Of a stretch of 35,046 nt of DNA, positions 8,982-17,533 are shown one piece after another. Each line of letters begins with the position of its first letter. The stretch's first letter is position 1. A program made the translations under genes and the position numbers. Below the pieces are notes generated by a model. The model made no database searches, was not told the origin of the DNA, and worked only from the letters and a program-made list of their open reading frames with translations. The stretch comes from an uncultured Flavobacteriales bacterium (lineage in GTDB: Bacteria > Bacteroidota > Bacteroidia > Flavobacteriales_G > Salibacteraceae): positions 1-35,046 of the forward strand of contig CALSPD010000030.1 of NCBI GenBank assembly GCA_943788145.1, written 5' to 3'.

Positions 8982-9620
8982 TTAACTAGGCATTCGATTC
9001 TTAACCCCAATTGCTTCATCAATTGGACTCTTTTCAATCTTAAATCCTCGAGCCGGGCTAAATTCCCGTCCGTAGAAAATTATTTGGAGATGGAGCTTGT
9101 TCCATTTTTCAATAGGGAACAGCGCCTTAGCGTCTTTCTCTGTTTGAACAACATTTTTACCACTAGATAACCCCCAACGATACATTAAACGGTGAATATG
9201 CGTATCGACTGGAAAGGCGGGGAAACCAAAAGCCTGACTCATCACTACTGAAGCCGTCTTATGCCCTACACCCGGCAGTTCCTCCAGTTGCTCAAAGCTA
9301 TTAGGAACTTTTCCTTCATGTTTTTCAATCAAAATTTTAGACAGCCCTGAAATCGCCTTGGCCTTTGTTGGTGACAGCCCACATGGTCTAATTATGCTTT
9401 GAATTTCTTCAACCTCCAGATTAACCATTTTAAAAGGATCATCCGCTCGTGAAAAAAGGATGGGTGTAACTTGATTTACACGCACATCGGTACATTGGGC
9501 GCTTAACAAGACAGCAACGAGTAACGTATAGGCATCTTTATGATCAAGTGGAATTGGGACAGCCGGATATAGCTCATCAAGCGTTTCACATATAAACTTT
9601 GCCTTTTCTTTTTTTGTCAA
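8982..9620 (-). CDS. nth: Endonuclease III (DNA glycosylase/AP lyase), lacking Fe-S cysteines
   Basis: Base-excision repair enzyme that removes oxidised pyrimidines and cleaves at the abasic site. 212 residues, same as E. coli Nth. The HhH-GPD core is intact: LLSAQCTD (39-45 region), the helix-hairpin-helix LPGVGHKTA with catalytic Lys121, and VDTHIHR with catalytic Asp139. The C-terminal iron-sulfur loop is present in length (GREFSPARGF and the following 18 residues), but Ser188, Ser198 and Asp201 stand where cysteines are expected and no Cys occurs after residue 80. The frame there is clean. The start is TTG 9620-9618 with no in-frame ATG near. It is divergent from bcp. Confidence 0.9.
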   Translation of the reverse strand: MTKKEKAKFICETLDELYPAVPIPLDHKDAYTLLVAVLLSAQCTDVRVNQVTPILFSRADDPFKMVNLEVEEIQSIIRPCGLSPTKAKAISGLSKILIEKHEGKVPNSFEQLEELPGVGHKTASVVMSQAFGFPAFPVDTHIHRLMYRWGLSSGKNVVQTEKDAKALFPIEKWNKLHLQIIFYGREFSPARGFKIEKSPIDEAIGVKNRMPS

Positions 9621-9642
9621 AATGTTGCTCCGATTAACTGGA

Positions 9643-9679
9643 TTGATCGATTTATTGTTTGTAGCGGTTGATCGATTTA
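9643..9679. repeat. Two 12-bp direct repeats between nth and bcp
   Basis: TTGATCGATTTA occurs exactly at 9643-9654 and again at 9668-9679, a 25-bp period. The pair lies in the 209-bp divergent intergenic region just upstream of the nth start, so it may be a double operator. No regulator is identified. Confidence 0.55.
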
Positions 9680-9829
9680 CCCCATAATTTGACCAATAAC
9701 GGAACGAAGAAAAACAAATTACTTCATGAATGTAAATACCTTACGTTCTGCAGAAGTTTTCTTTGTACAATCAGTGGAACAATTCTAAAATCATTTGGTT
9801 AATCCAATGAATAAAAACTAATTTGTAAA

Positions 9830-10294
9830 ATGAAAATTAACGTAGGCGAAAAGGCTCCAATGTTTACTGGTTTAAATCAGAATGGCCAAACTACATCGCT
9901 TGAATCTTTTCGAGGAAAAAAATTAATCCTTTTCTTCTACCCGCAGGACAACACTCCAACATGTACGGTAGAGGCCTGCAATCTTCGCGATCATTATATG
10001 GAATTGAAATCAGCAGGATACGAACTTTTAGGAGTCAGCGCAGACTTACAAAAAAAGCATCAGAATTTCATTAAAAAATTCAACTTACCTTTCGACTTAA
10101 TTGCCGACACAGAGCGAGAAATAATTAATGCTTTTGGGGTATGGGGAGAAAAGAAAACGTTCGGAAAAACCTACGATGGTATCCACAGAACGACTTATGT
10201 GATAGGTGAGTCTGGAAAAATCATCAACCGAATTGATGGAGTCAAATCAAAAAACCACGCCCAACAAATTTTAGACGGGCAAATTGAATATTAA
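9830..10294 (+). CDS. bcp: Thioredoxin-dependent peroxiredoxin, BCP/PrxQ type
   Basis: Reduces hydrogen peroxide and organic peroxides in the cytoplasm using thioredoxin as electron donor. 154 residues, the usual BCP length. The thioredoxin fold begins [10 protein letters not shown]. The active site [19 protein letters not shown] has the peroxidatic Cys in TPTCT and, five residues on, the resolving Cys typical of the atypical 2-Cys class. The usual Gly of TPGCT is Thr here. The second half contains [15 protein letters not shown], close to the family R-T/S-T-F/Y-V/L-I-D pattern. Start ATG 9830. The stop is 10 bp before the recA ATG, so both are likely cotranscribed. Confidence 0.93.
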   Translation: MKINVGEKAPMFTGLNQNGQTTSLESFRGKKLILFFYPQDNTPTCTVEACNLRDHYMELKSAGYELLGVSADLQKKHQNFIKKFNLPFDLIADTEREIINAFGVWGEKKTFGKTYDGIHRTTYVIGESGKIINRIDGVKSKNHAQQILDGQIEY

Positions 10295-10304
10295 CAACAA
10301 AGCC

Positions 10305-11318
10305 ATGGCAGAAATATCGAAAGAGAAACAAAAAGCATTAACACTAACCTTAGAAAGACTAGAAAAAACTTACGGCAAAGGTGCAGTAATGCGAATGGGC
10401 GACAACGCAGTTGAAGCAGTTGAAGTCATTCCTTCCGGATCGTTGTCTATTGATTTAGCATTAGGTGTAGGCGGATATCCCCGAGGAAGAATAATAGAGA
10501 TTTACGGACCAGAATCTTCAGGTAAAACCACTTTAGCTATACATGCCATAGCTGAGCTGCAAAAACAAGGCGGCATTGCTGCTTTTATCGATGCCGAGCA
10601 CGCCTTTGACCGGTTTTATGCCGAGAACTTAGGGGTTGACACCGACAATCTATTGATTTCTCAACCCGACAATGGAGAACAAGCTCTTGAAATTGCCGAC
10701 AACTTGATTCGTTCTGGGGCTATTGACCTTGTTGTAATCGACTCCGTAGCAGCACTTACTCCCAAAGCAGAGATTGAAGGTGAAATGGGCGACAGCAAAG
10801 TTGGCCTCCAAGCTCGCCTAATGTCTCAGGCTATGCGTAAACTAACGGGATCAATTAGTAAAACGCATTGCACATGTATCTTCATTAACCAATTGCGAGA
10901 AAAAATTGGGGTAATGTTTGGCAATCCAGAAACAACAACTGGAGGAAATGCCCTAAAGTTTTATGCCTCAATTCGTATTGACATTAGAAGATCAACTCAA
11001 ATAAAGAATGGTGATGATGTGATAGGTAACAACATCAAAGTAAAAATCGTTAAGAATAAAGTAGCGCCTCCATTCAAAAGAGCGGAATTTGACATCATGT
11101 ACGGAACCGGAATCTCCAAATCAGGCGAAATCGTTGATCTGGGTGTTACTCAAGGTATATTGAAGAAAAGTGGCTCTTGGTTTTCCTATGGAGAAACTAA
11201 GTTGGGGCAAGGTAGAGATGCCGTTAAACAATTATTTGAAGACAATCCAGAACTGAGTGCTGAAGTCGAGCAGAAAGTCTTTGCTTCTTTTTTACCAGAA
11301 AAAAAGGAAAAAGCTTAA
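10305..11318 (+). CDS. recA: Recombinase RecA
   Basis: ATP-dependent strand-exchange protein of homologous recombination and SOS signalling. Walker [10 protein letters not shown], Walker B ([10 protein letters not shown]) and the DNA-binding loop region ([21 protein letters not shown]) are all present. The C-terminus ends in a charged KKEKA tail. Start is taken as ATG 10305 (MAEISKEKQ), which lies 10 bp after the bcp stop. An upstream TTG at 10284 would overlap bcp and add residues not seen in the family. The resulting 337 residues fit. A strong terminator follows, so bcp-recA probably form the whole transcription unit. I see no SOS box upstream. Confidence 0.97.
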   Translation: MAEISKEKQKALTLTLERLEKTYGKGAVMRMGDNAVEAVEVIPSGSLSIDLALGVGGYPRGRIIEIYGPESSGKTTLAIHAIAELQKQGGIAAFIDAEHAFDRFYAENLGVDTDNLLISQPDNGEQALEIADNLIRSGAIDLVVIDSVAALTPKAEIEGEMGDSKVGLQARLMSQAMRKLTGSISKTHCTCIFINQLREKIGVMFGNPETTTGGNALKFYASIRIDIRRSTQIKNGDDVIGNNIKVKIVKNKVAPPFKRAEFDIMYGTGISKSGEIVDLGVTQGILKKSGSWFSYGETKLGQGRDAVKQLFEDNPELSAEVEQKVFASFLPEKKEKA

Positions 11319-11357
11319 ACGACCATTTCCGGCAAAACTATTCCAAACTCTAATTAT

Positions 11358-11400
11358 GAGGAAGGTCGTTGTTTGATCACGACCTTCCTCTTCTTATTTT
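11358..11400 (+). terminator. Intrinsic terminator after recA
   Basis: GAGGAAGGTCGT (11358-11369) and ACGACCTTCCTC (11379-11390) form a perfect 12-bp stem with a 9-base loop, followed by TTCTTATTTT. It lies between recA and the TPR lipoprotein start at 11408. Confidence 0.85.
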
Positions 11401-11407
11401 CGATCGC

Positions 11408-12415
11408 ATGAAACATTGGTACGCCCTTCTCTTCATTTTTGTTTTTTCCTCCTGCCAAGAAAATTCCACCCCTAAATTGGATGGGAATGACGTGGACAAA
11501 TCTGAATTGACCCTTGACAGCCTGAATTCATTGATCAAGGAATCGCCTAATAGCGCTAAATTGTATTTTGAACGAGCTAAATATCATTTTCATAATCGAG
11601 ATCTAGCATCCAGTCAAGGAGACGTTGGAAGAGCCCTTAAAATTGATAGTTCTCAAACCGAATTCTACCTTTTCCTAGCTAACCTTAAAATTCTTAGTAA
11701 GGAGAGTCGCGATGCTAGGAATGCATTGCTCAAGGCCTATAAACGAGACCCAAAAAATATTGAAGTTTTATTAAAACTTGGCGAGCTTTATATGATAGTA
11801 GAAGATTATGCCGAATCTTTTAAGTATTTGAATGAAGCTCTTGAACTAGACATCCACAACGCCACGGCCTATCGCCTAAAGGGGTTTAACTATAAATATG
11901 CGGGTGACACGGTAAACTCCGTATCAAGCTTTCAAACGGCCATTGAACAAGATCCTGACGATTATGACTCATATCTCCAGCTCGGATTGCTGTTTTCAAT
12001 TCCGCTTAATCCACTTGCGCTCGACTTCTATGATAATGCATTGCGGGTAAAACCTACCAGTTTAGAGGCGCTTTACGCTAAAGCTTTACACCTGCAAAAC
12101 ATAGGTGAATCAAGAGAATCTATTGAATTATACGATCGCATCATATCACTTAATGCCGCCTTTTTTAACGCACACTTCAATAAGGGTTACATTTATTTGG
12201 AACACTTAGAAAAGTTTGATAGTGCTGCCTTTTCGTTTAACAATGCCTTAGAATTCGGTCCTAAAGACTATTACCAGGCTTTGTATAACAGGGGACTATC
12301 ATACGAACGTGCTGGTCTAACCGAAAAGGCACTTGCCGATTATACAGCTACTTTAAAGATTAATCCTCAATACGATCTCGCAGCTGAGTCCTTAAGCCGA
12401 CTGGAAAAAAAATAG
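11408..12415 (+). CDS. TPR-repeat lipoprotein
   Basis: 335 residues from ATG 11408 (MKHWYALLF). A lipoprotein signal ends at FSSC (Cys16), so the protein is expected to be anchored in a membrane. The mature part is built of about seven or eight tetratricopeptide repeats from about residue 35 to the end, with typical AxxxF/Y...A.xxP spacing, for example DYAESFKYLNEALELDIHNA, RLKGFNYKYAGDTVNSVSSF and NRGLSYERAGLTEKALADY. These form a helical superhelix for protein-protein contacts. Partner and role are unknown; T9SS and cell-envelope assembly often use such proteins, but nothing here proves it. The start excludes an upstream in-frame GTG/TTG inside the recA terminator. Confidence 0.85.
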   Translation: MKHWYALLFIFVFSSCQENSTPKLDGNDVDKSELTLDSLNSLIKESPNSAKLYFERAKYHFHNRDLASSQGDVGRALKIDSSQTEFYLFLANLKILSKESRDARNALLKAYKRDPKNIEVLLKLGELYMIVEDYAESFKYLNEALELDIHNATAYRLKGFNYKYAGDTVNSVSSFQTAIEQDPDDYDSYLQLGLLFSIPLNPLALDFYDNALRVKPTSLEALYAKALHLQNIGESRESIELYDRIISLNAAFFNAHFNKGYIYLEHLEKFDSAAFSFNNALEFGPKDYYQALYNRGLSYERAGLTEKALADYTATLKINPQYDLAAESLSRLEKK

Positions 12416-12451
12416 GCCCAAGAAAGTGAATTCCCTGAGCCCGTTTTTTTT
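12411..12451. terminator. Bidirectional terminator between convergent genes
   Basis: AGGCCCA (12414-12420) and TGAGCCC (12436-12442) pair over about 7 bp, best on the minus strand where G-U pairs are allowed. T8 follows on the plus strand (12444-12451), and the A-run at the end of the TPR gene supplies U8 for the minus strand. The stem is weak with a 15-base loop. Confidence 0.5.
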
Positions 12452-12463
12452 ATTCAATTCTTT

Positions 12464-14218
12464 CTACTCCGAGTCTTTTCCAACATAGAATTCGACTGTT
12501 TTTTCACTTGAGTTTCCAAGTTTATCCTTAGCAACAACCTTAACAGAATATTTCTTATTCTTCCTGAACCTGCTCATTTCAGAGGCATCCAAGGTCTGAG
12601 GAGAAGAGTATAGCGTTAAAGCGGCATCATCCATAGAATACAGAATTTGCTCTGTTCCGACTTTCTTGTCAGTAGCCGCAACGTACATTCTGGTGTAGTT
12701 AGGATAAACAGGCACACCATTTTTCTGGCCGATTGCTTCAATGCTGAATTTTATGAAAATTTCCGGAGCCGTGTTATCAATAAAGCAGCTACTTGTTTTC
12801 TCAGTTTCTTTATTATTAACGTTATCTGACGATCTAAACTTTATAGTATGATATCCTTCTGAAGGAAGATTAAACGCGCTATATGTCTTGAAGCCTCCAC
12901 CATCAATGCTGTATTCTACATTTTGGACGCCTGATGCATCGTCTCTTGTCTTTAATGTAATCCCGCTGTTGCTAGTAATAAACAGCGTATCTCTATCCAT
13001 AAATTGAGGATTTGCATAAAATATTCCTGTTTCAGGTCCTTCATTATCCATGAAAACATTAATCCAATGGTTTGAACTTAGGTTTTCCACCAAGTCGTTT
13101 GCATCATATTTGACATTGTGGACACCTCTTACATTAGTCATGTTAAATTCCGAATCATACACTACTCGCTCACCTCCATCAATTCGATAATAAATATTCT
13201 TTACCCCAGCCTTATTATCTGTTGCTGCGAGAGCAATAGTTGTACGCGGAGATATGTAATGGTAGTTCCCTTTGTATTGATCCCCTTTAATTTCATGCGT
13301 TGGAACCGGAGGCGTTTTGTCTAAATAAAATTTGAAGGTTGAAGCATTTGCTCCTCCATCTCCCCCTTCCATGTTCTTCACATTATCTACCGCATAGAAT
13401 TTCAAAGTGTGTTCGCCATCCGATAAAGCAGATGTAGAAACAGGGCCAGAATAAGCTCTAGCATTGCCTCCATCAAACGTAAAATAGGTTGTTCGCACTC
13501 CACTCAAATTATCAGTACTCGAAAGGCTCAATGTTGCTGAAGGGGCAAGAATATTTCCGTCTTTATTAATTCCAACTACTTGATAGCTGGTTTTAGGAGC
13601 TATTAAGTCAACTGTGAAATCAGAGGACTTTGTCTCCTCACTATTACCGACAAAATCTACCGCATAATAATAAAGCGACTGAGCTCCTTCTTTACTTACG
13701 CTTACATTAGTTGAGTAATCGGAAAATCCTCCACCTAACGCATACTGTGTAAGCTTTACGCCAGACACTTCATCGCGAGAAGTTAAACCAAAAGATAAAT
13801 CTTTTCCAAAATAAGTTACGCCACCATTCACATATCGTGGGGCATTTTCAAACCTAAGAGAAGTAATCGGAGCTCTTCCGTCAGCATTTACTTCATACAA
13901 AACTTCTTGCTGTGGTTCAGCTGTTCGACCCGTCTTTGGATCTACTGCCCATTTACTTCTAATGTAATTGGGGCCTTCGGTATCCAAATACATCGGCTCT
14001 GAATATGCTGGTGTTTTGCCTTTTAAATCGTAGTTCTTCCCTTCTGGTTCGGTAGAAAACTTCAGATACATTGGCAATTGTTTCTGCACGTAAATATCTC
14101 CTTTGGAATCGATATAAACTTGCTTTTCATAGCTCGGTTTTGATGGCTCACCTTGACCAAAGACGGCCACTGAGAAAAAGGTTAAAACGAACCCAAGGAC
14201 TAGATTTAAATACTTCAT
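12464..14218 (-). CDS. Secreted Ig-like/OmpL47-type repeat protein
   Basis: 584 residues. Residues 1-21 are a Sec signal peptide (MKYLNLVLGFVLTFFSVAVFG, then QG), so it is exported. The mature chain carries about five tandem modules of roughly 85-95 residues, each with the pattern TDxxSGVxxxYYxxDGGxxxxY..., G-x-HxxKxxAxDxxxN and a closing DxxAP/TPP. Examples are DNLSGVRTTYFTFDGG, DNKAGVKNIYYRIDGG and DDASGVQNVEYSIDGG. This pattern resembles the OmpL47 beta-domain and bacterial Ig-like domains found in cell-surface proteins. No T9SS tail and no catalytic motif are seen. It lies behind the rplT terminator and is probably its own unit. The function is unknown; a structural or adhesive envelope role is inference. 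Confidence 0.75.
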   Translation of the reverse strand: MKYLNLVLGFVLTFFSVAVFGQGEPSKPSYEKQVYIDSKGDIYVQKQLPMYLKFSTEPEGKNYDLKGKTPAYSEPMYLDTEGPNYIRSKWAVDPKTGRTAEPQQEVLYEVNADGRAPITSLRFENAPRYVNGGVTYFGKDLSFGLTSRDEVSGVKLTQYALGGGFSDYSTNVSVSKEGAQSLYYYAVDFVGNSEETKSSDFTVDLIAPKTSYQVVGINKDGNILAPSATLSLSSTDNLSGVRTTYFTFDGGNARAYSGPVSTSALSDGEHTLKFYAVDNVKNMEGGDGGANASTFKFYLDKTPPVPTHEIKGDQYKGNYHYISPRTTIALAATDNKAGVKNIYYRIDGGERVVYDSEFNMTNVRGVHNVKYDANDLVENLSSNHWINVFMDNEGPETGIFYANPQFMDRDTLFITSNSGITLKTRDDASGVQNVEYSIDGGGFKTYSAFNLPSEGYHTIKFRSSDNVNNKETEKTSSCFIDNTAPEIFIKFSIEAIGQKNGVPVYPNYTRMYVAATDKKVGTEQILYSMDDAALTLYSSPQTLDASEMSRFRKNKKYSVKVVAKDKLGNSSEKTVEFYVGKDSE

Positions 14219-14250
14219 AATTGGTTAATAAATAAGGGTTAACAATAATA

Positions 14251-14280
14251 AACAAAAAAGGGAGCTTAAAGCTCCCTTTT
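14251..14280 (-). terminator. Terminator of the thrS-infC-rpmI-rplT operon
   Basis: AAAAGGGAGC (14256-14265) and GCTCCCTTTT (14271-14280) form a perfect 10-bp stem with a 5-base loop. On the minus strand the stem is followed by TTTTTTGTTTATT. It sits just after the rplT stop. Confidence 0.88.
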
Positions 14281-14303
14281 GGTATGACTGAAAATAGGTT
14301 TAA

Positions 14304-14648
14304 CTATTTTACTTTATCGCAAACAGCCTTGAACGCATCAGGGTGATTCATCGCTAAATCCGCTAATACTTTTCTGTTTAACTCTATTCCGCTTTTAGAC
14401 ATTTTACCCATGAATTGGCTATACGACATTCCATGTAACCTTGAACCTGCGTTAATTCGCTGAATCCAAAGCGCTCTAAAATTTCTTTTCTTATGCTTTC
14501 TACCTGTATAGCTGTATAAAAGTCCTTTTTCAACGGCATTTTTAGCAACAGTCCAAACATTCTTTCTTCTACCAAAGTATCCTTTGGCATGTTTCATCAC
14601 TTTTTTACGTCTTGCCCTTGAGGCTACACTATTTACTGATCTTGGCAT
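14304..14648 (-). CDS. rplT: 50S ribosomal protein L20
   Basis: 114 residues, the normal L20 length, beginning [19 protein letters not shown] and continuing with the conserved [10 protein letters not shown] and [21 protein letters not shown] segments. L20 binds 23S rRNA early in 50S assembly and in several bacteria also represses its own mRNA. It is last in the operon, 107 bp after rpmI, with a strong terminator behind it. Complete and unremarkable. Confidence 0.97.
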   Translation of the reverse strand: MPRSVNSVASRARRKKVMKHAKGYFGRRKNVWTVAKNAVEKGLLYSYTGRKHKKRNFRALWIQRINAGSRLHGMSYSQFMGKMSKSGIELNRKVLADLAMNHPDAFKAVCDKVK

Positions 14649-14755
14649 TTCATTTTTGTTTTTTGATCGAAAGCGCTTTCCAATTTACGGAAGGTCTTAA
14701 GGCTCGCGACCGGGTTAAACACGTGTTCGCTAGGTGCGAACTGAACCATTAATTA
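14649..14755 (-). promoter_or_regulatory. Structured rpmI-rplT spacer, candidate L20 control region
   Basis: This 107-base spacer is long for an otherwise compact operon. On the minus strand it can form GTTCGC-ACCTA-GCGAAC (14741-14725) and a TTCC/GGAA hairpin closer to rplT. L20 autoregulation through mRNA structures is known in other phyla. That it acts here is inference. Confidence 0.35.
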
Positions 14756-14953
14756 TTACTTGAGTCTGAGGAGGGTCTTAATATTGTGCTCATCAGCCGG
14801 GTGAACCAACGCAGTTTTACCCAATCGCTTTTTCTGAACTGTTTCCTTTTTAGTTAGGATGTGGCTCTTAAAAGCTTTTTTTCTCTTGATCTTTCCAGAT
14901 GCAGTAAGCTTAAATCGCTTTTTCGCACTAGAATTGGTCTTCATTTTAGGCAT
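14756..14953 (-). CDS. rpmI: 50S ribosomal protein L35
   Basis: 65 residues, starting [20 protein letters not shown] and continuing [16 protein letters not shown], the standard L35 pattern of a very basic small ribosomal protein. It lies between infC (28 bp upstream) and rplT, the classic order. Complete. Confidence 0.97.
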   Translation of the reverse strand: MPKMKTNSSAKKRFKLTASGKIKRKKAFKSHILTKKETVQKKRLGKTALVHPADEHNIKTLLRLK

Positions 14954-14981
14954 TGCTTCCTACTTTACTTAACTATTAATA

Positions 14982-15524
14982 CTACTTCTTCTTTTTAGGG
15001 GCAAGCATCATAATCATGCGCTTTCCCTCCAACTTTGGCATTTGCTCCACTAGACCTAGTTCTTCAACTTCAGTAGCTAGCTTCAATAGAAGAATTTCTC
15101 CCTTATCCTTGAATAAGATTGTCCTACCTCTAAAGAAAACAAATGCCTTGATTTTAAACCCATCTTCCAAAAACTTGATCGCGTGTTTTTTCTTAAACTC
15201 GTAATCATGATCGTCAGTGTTCGGTCCAAATCGAATCTCCTTAACTACAACCTTTTGAGCCTTGTTTTTAATCTCCTTTTGCTTCTTTTTTTGATCATAC
15301 AAGAATTTCTTGTAGTCCAAAATTTTGGCAATCGGTGGATCTGCCTTTTCAGAAATCACGACTAAATCTAGTCCTTCTTCCTGCGCCATTGCCAATGCTT
15401 CTGTAGTGCTAAACACTTTAGGTTCAGCGCCTTCACCAACAACTCTAACTTGGGGAACTCTAATTCGATCGTTGATCTTATGCTCAGGCTCCCGCTGAAT
15501 CGGCTTTTTGTAAGGTTTTCTAAT
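14982..15524 (-). CDS. infC: Translation initiation factor IF-3, AUU start
   Basis: Binds the 30S subunit, prevents premature 50S joining and checks start-codon pairing. The clean frame includes the N-domain (RKPYKKPIQREPEHKINDRI, then RVPQVRVVGEG), the central EALAMAQEEGLDLVVISEKADPP, the linker with the run of lysines, and the C-domain (VKEIRFGPNTDDHDYEFK). An in-frame TGA at 15533-15531 limits the gene. The only codons between it and the conserved N-domain that can start translation are of the AUU type, and ATT 15524-15522 gives 180 residues, the normal length. A GTG at 15416 would delete the N-domain. AUU is the known autoregulatory start of infC in E. coli. The gap to the thrS stop is 16 bp. 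Confidence 0.93.
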   Translation of the reverse strand: MRKPYKKPIQREPEHKINDRIRVPQVRVVGEGAEPKVFSTTEALAMAQEEGLDLVVISEKADPPIAKILDYKKFLYDQKKKQKEIKNKAQKVVVKEIRFGPNTDDHDYEFKKKHAIKFLEDGFKIKAFVFFRGRTILFKDKGEILLLKLATEVEELGLVEQMPKLEGKRMIMMLAPKKKK

Positions 15525-15540
15525 TACTGCTCAGTTTTAG

Positions 15541-17481
15541 TTAAATAGACATTATTTCATTTACATCTTGCTGAATAAATTCAGCAAACTCTTTGACCGA
15601 CTTGCTTCCTTGGTCTCCTTCTCCTTGCTTTCTGATGGAAACTATTCCCTCATCCAGCTCTTTTTCACCTATAATCAGCATATATGGAACCTTTGCCATT
15701 TCAGCATCTCGGATCTTTTTACCAATCTTCTCCCCCCTGTCGTCTAAAGAGGCGCGAATATCGTAATTTTCAAGCGATTGCAAAATGTTTTTACAGCCCT
15801 CGTTGAACTTTTCGCTAATAGGCAAAATTCTGACTTGTTCTGGACTCAACCATAATGGGAATTTGCCTGCATAGTGCTCGATCAAAAAGCCTATAAACCG
15901 CTCATGAGTGCCTAGTGGTGCTCTATGAATCACAATCGGGTGCTCCGATTCATTGTTTTGATTTGTGAAGGTCAAATTAAAGCTTAGCGGCTGGGCAAAA
16001 TCAACTTGATTGGTTGCCAAAGTAAACTCCCGGCCTATGACACTATAAATTTGAACGTCAATTTTTGGTCCATAAAAAGCCGCCTCATCGGCCACCTCTT
16101 TATAAGGAATTCCAGACTCGATAAGGACTTTTCGAACCATATCCTCGGTTTCTTTCCAAAGTTTTGGGTTGTCCACGTATTTCTTGCCCAGTTTTTCTGG
16201 AGAATGGGTCGAAAACCGCATTATGTATTTATCGATCCCAAAAATTTTGAAATACTTCAAATACATATCGTTCACCGCACGGAATTCCTGAGCAAACTGA
16301 TCCTTTGTACAATAAATATGTGCATCGTTCATCTGAAGAGCACGAACGCGCATTAGGCCAAATAATTCGCCCGACTTCTCATACCGATAACATGTGCCGT
16401 ATTCAGCAAAACGAACAGGTAAGTCCTTATAGCTTTTAGGCAAGGCGTCAAATAACTTGTGGTGATGCGGACAATTCATCGATTTCAAATAGTACGTAGA
16501 GCCATCCATCTGCATAGGAGGAAACATACTATCCTTATAATAAGGCAAATGACCGCTAGTTATGTACAGATTTTCCTTTGCGATATGTGGCGTTTTAACA
16601 CGCTGATAACCTGCTTTTCTTTCTGTTGTCTTGGCCAGTTGTTCCAATTGTTCGATCAAGAAGGCACCCTTTGGCAACCACAAAGGTAGACCAGGCCCAA
16701 CATCATCGTCAAAAGTGAATAACTCCAATTCTTTCCCAAGCTTTCTGTGATCTCTTTTCTTTGCCTCTTCCAGCAGTTGCAAATAATCATCTAGCTCAGC
16801 TTGTTTTGGAAACGTAATGCCATAAATCCTCGTTAACATAGGATTATTTTCATCACCTCTCCAATAGGCTCCTGCAACGCTCAATAGTTTGACCGCTTTT
16901 ATAAATCCTGTGTGCGGAATATGCGGACCTCGACATAAATCGGTAAAGCCACCTTGTGTGTAAAAAGTGATCTCACCATCTTCTAAATCTTGAATTAATT
17001 CCCGTTTATATTGATCTGACTTTTCTTCGAAGTATTTAATAGCATCAGGCTTTGAAACATACTTACGCTCGAATACATTTTTCATTCGCGCCAATTCTAT
17101 CATCTTCTTTTCAATCTTCGGAAGATCTGCCTCACTGAATTCATATTCCATAAAATCGATGTCATAGTAAAACCCACTTTCAATGGGTGGTCCTATCGCA
17201 AATTTGATTCCTGGATATAGAGACTCAAGCGCTTCGGCCATTAAATGAGCAGAGCTGTGCCACATAGTCGATTTCCCTTCCTCATCATTCCAAGTAAGGA
17301 GATTCAAGGTCGCATCTGCCTCGATCTCTCTGTTTGCATCCCAGACAGCCCCATTCACCTTAGCCGAAAGTACATTTCTAGCCAAACCTTCACTGATGCT
17401 TTGCGCAATTTGCATCGATGTTACTCCACTTTCGAATTGCTTTGATGTTCCGTCAGGTAAATTGATGTTGATTTTACTCAT
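15541..17481 (-). CDS. thrS: Threonyl-tRNA synthetase
   Basis: Class II synthetase that charges tRNA-Thr. About 646 residues from ATG 17481 (MSKININLPDGTSKQFESG), which starts the TGS domain. The editing domain has HSSAHLMAEAL (the HxxxH zinc/editing motif), the catalytic core has MNCPHHHKLF with a metal-ligand Cys-His set, VRFAEYGTCYRYEKSGELFG (motif 2 region) and IGREFTLATNQVDFAQP, and the anticodon domain has SLDDRGEKIGKKIRDAE. A TTG at 17505 in frame would add eight residues but is not needed. First gene of the translation operon; a promoter-like sequence lies just upstream. Confidence 0.96.
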   Translation of the reverse strand: MSKININLPDGTSKQFESGVTSMQIAQSISEGLARNVLSAKVNGAVWDANREIEADATLNLLTWNDEEGKSTMWHSSAHLMAEALESLYPGIKFAIGPPIESGFYYDIDFMEYEFSEADLPKIEKKMIELARMKNVFERKYVSKPDAIKYFEEKSDQYKRELIQDLEDGEITFYTQGGFTDLCRGPHIPHTGFIKAVKLLSVAGAYWRGDENNPMLTRIYGITFPKQAELDDYLQLLEEAKKRDHRKLGKELELFTFDDDVGPGLPLWLPKGAFLIEQLEQLAKTTERKAGYQRVKTPHIAKENLYITSGHLPYYKDSMFPPMQMDGSTYYLKSMNCPHHHKLFDALPKSYKDLPVRFAEYGTCYRYEKSGELFGLMRVRALQMNDAHIYCTKDQFAQEFRAVNDMYLKYFKIFGIDKYIMRFSTHSPEKLGKKYVDNPKLWKETEDMVRKVLIESGIPYKEVADEAAFYGPKIDVQIYSVIGREFTLATNQVDFAQPLSFNLTFTNQNNESEHPIVIHRAPLGTHERFIGFLIEHYAGKFPLWLSPEQVRILPISEKFNEGCKNILQSLENYDIRASLDDRGEKIGKKIRDAEMAKVPYMLIIGEKELDEGIVSIRKQGEGDQGSKSVKEFAEFIQQDVNEIMSI

Positions 17482-17502
17482 TCTAGTTTCAAAATTGGCC
17501 TG

Positions 17503-17533
17503 CAAAACTAACTTTACTTCAACCTAATCTCAA
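17503..17533 (-). promoter_or_regulatory. Candidate promoter of the thrS operon
   Basis: On the minus strand TTG (17533-17531), 20 bases, then TAGTTTTG (17510-17503) match TTG-N(17-23)-TAnnTTTG exactly. The box ends 21 bases before the thrS ATG, giving a short leader. Confidence 0.55.
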
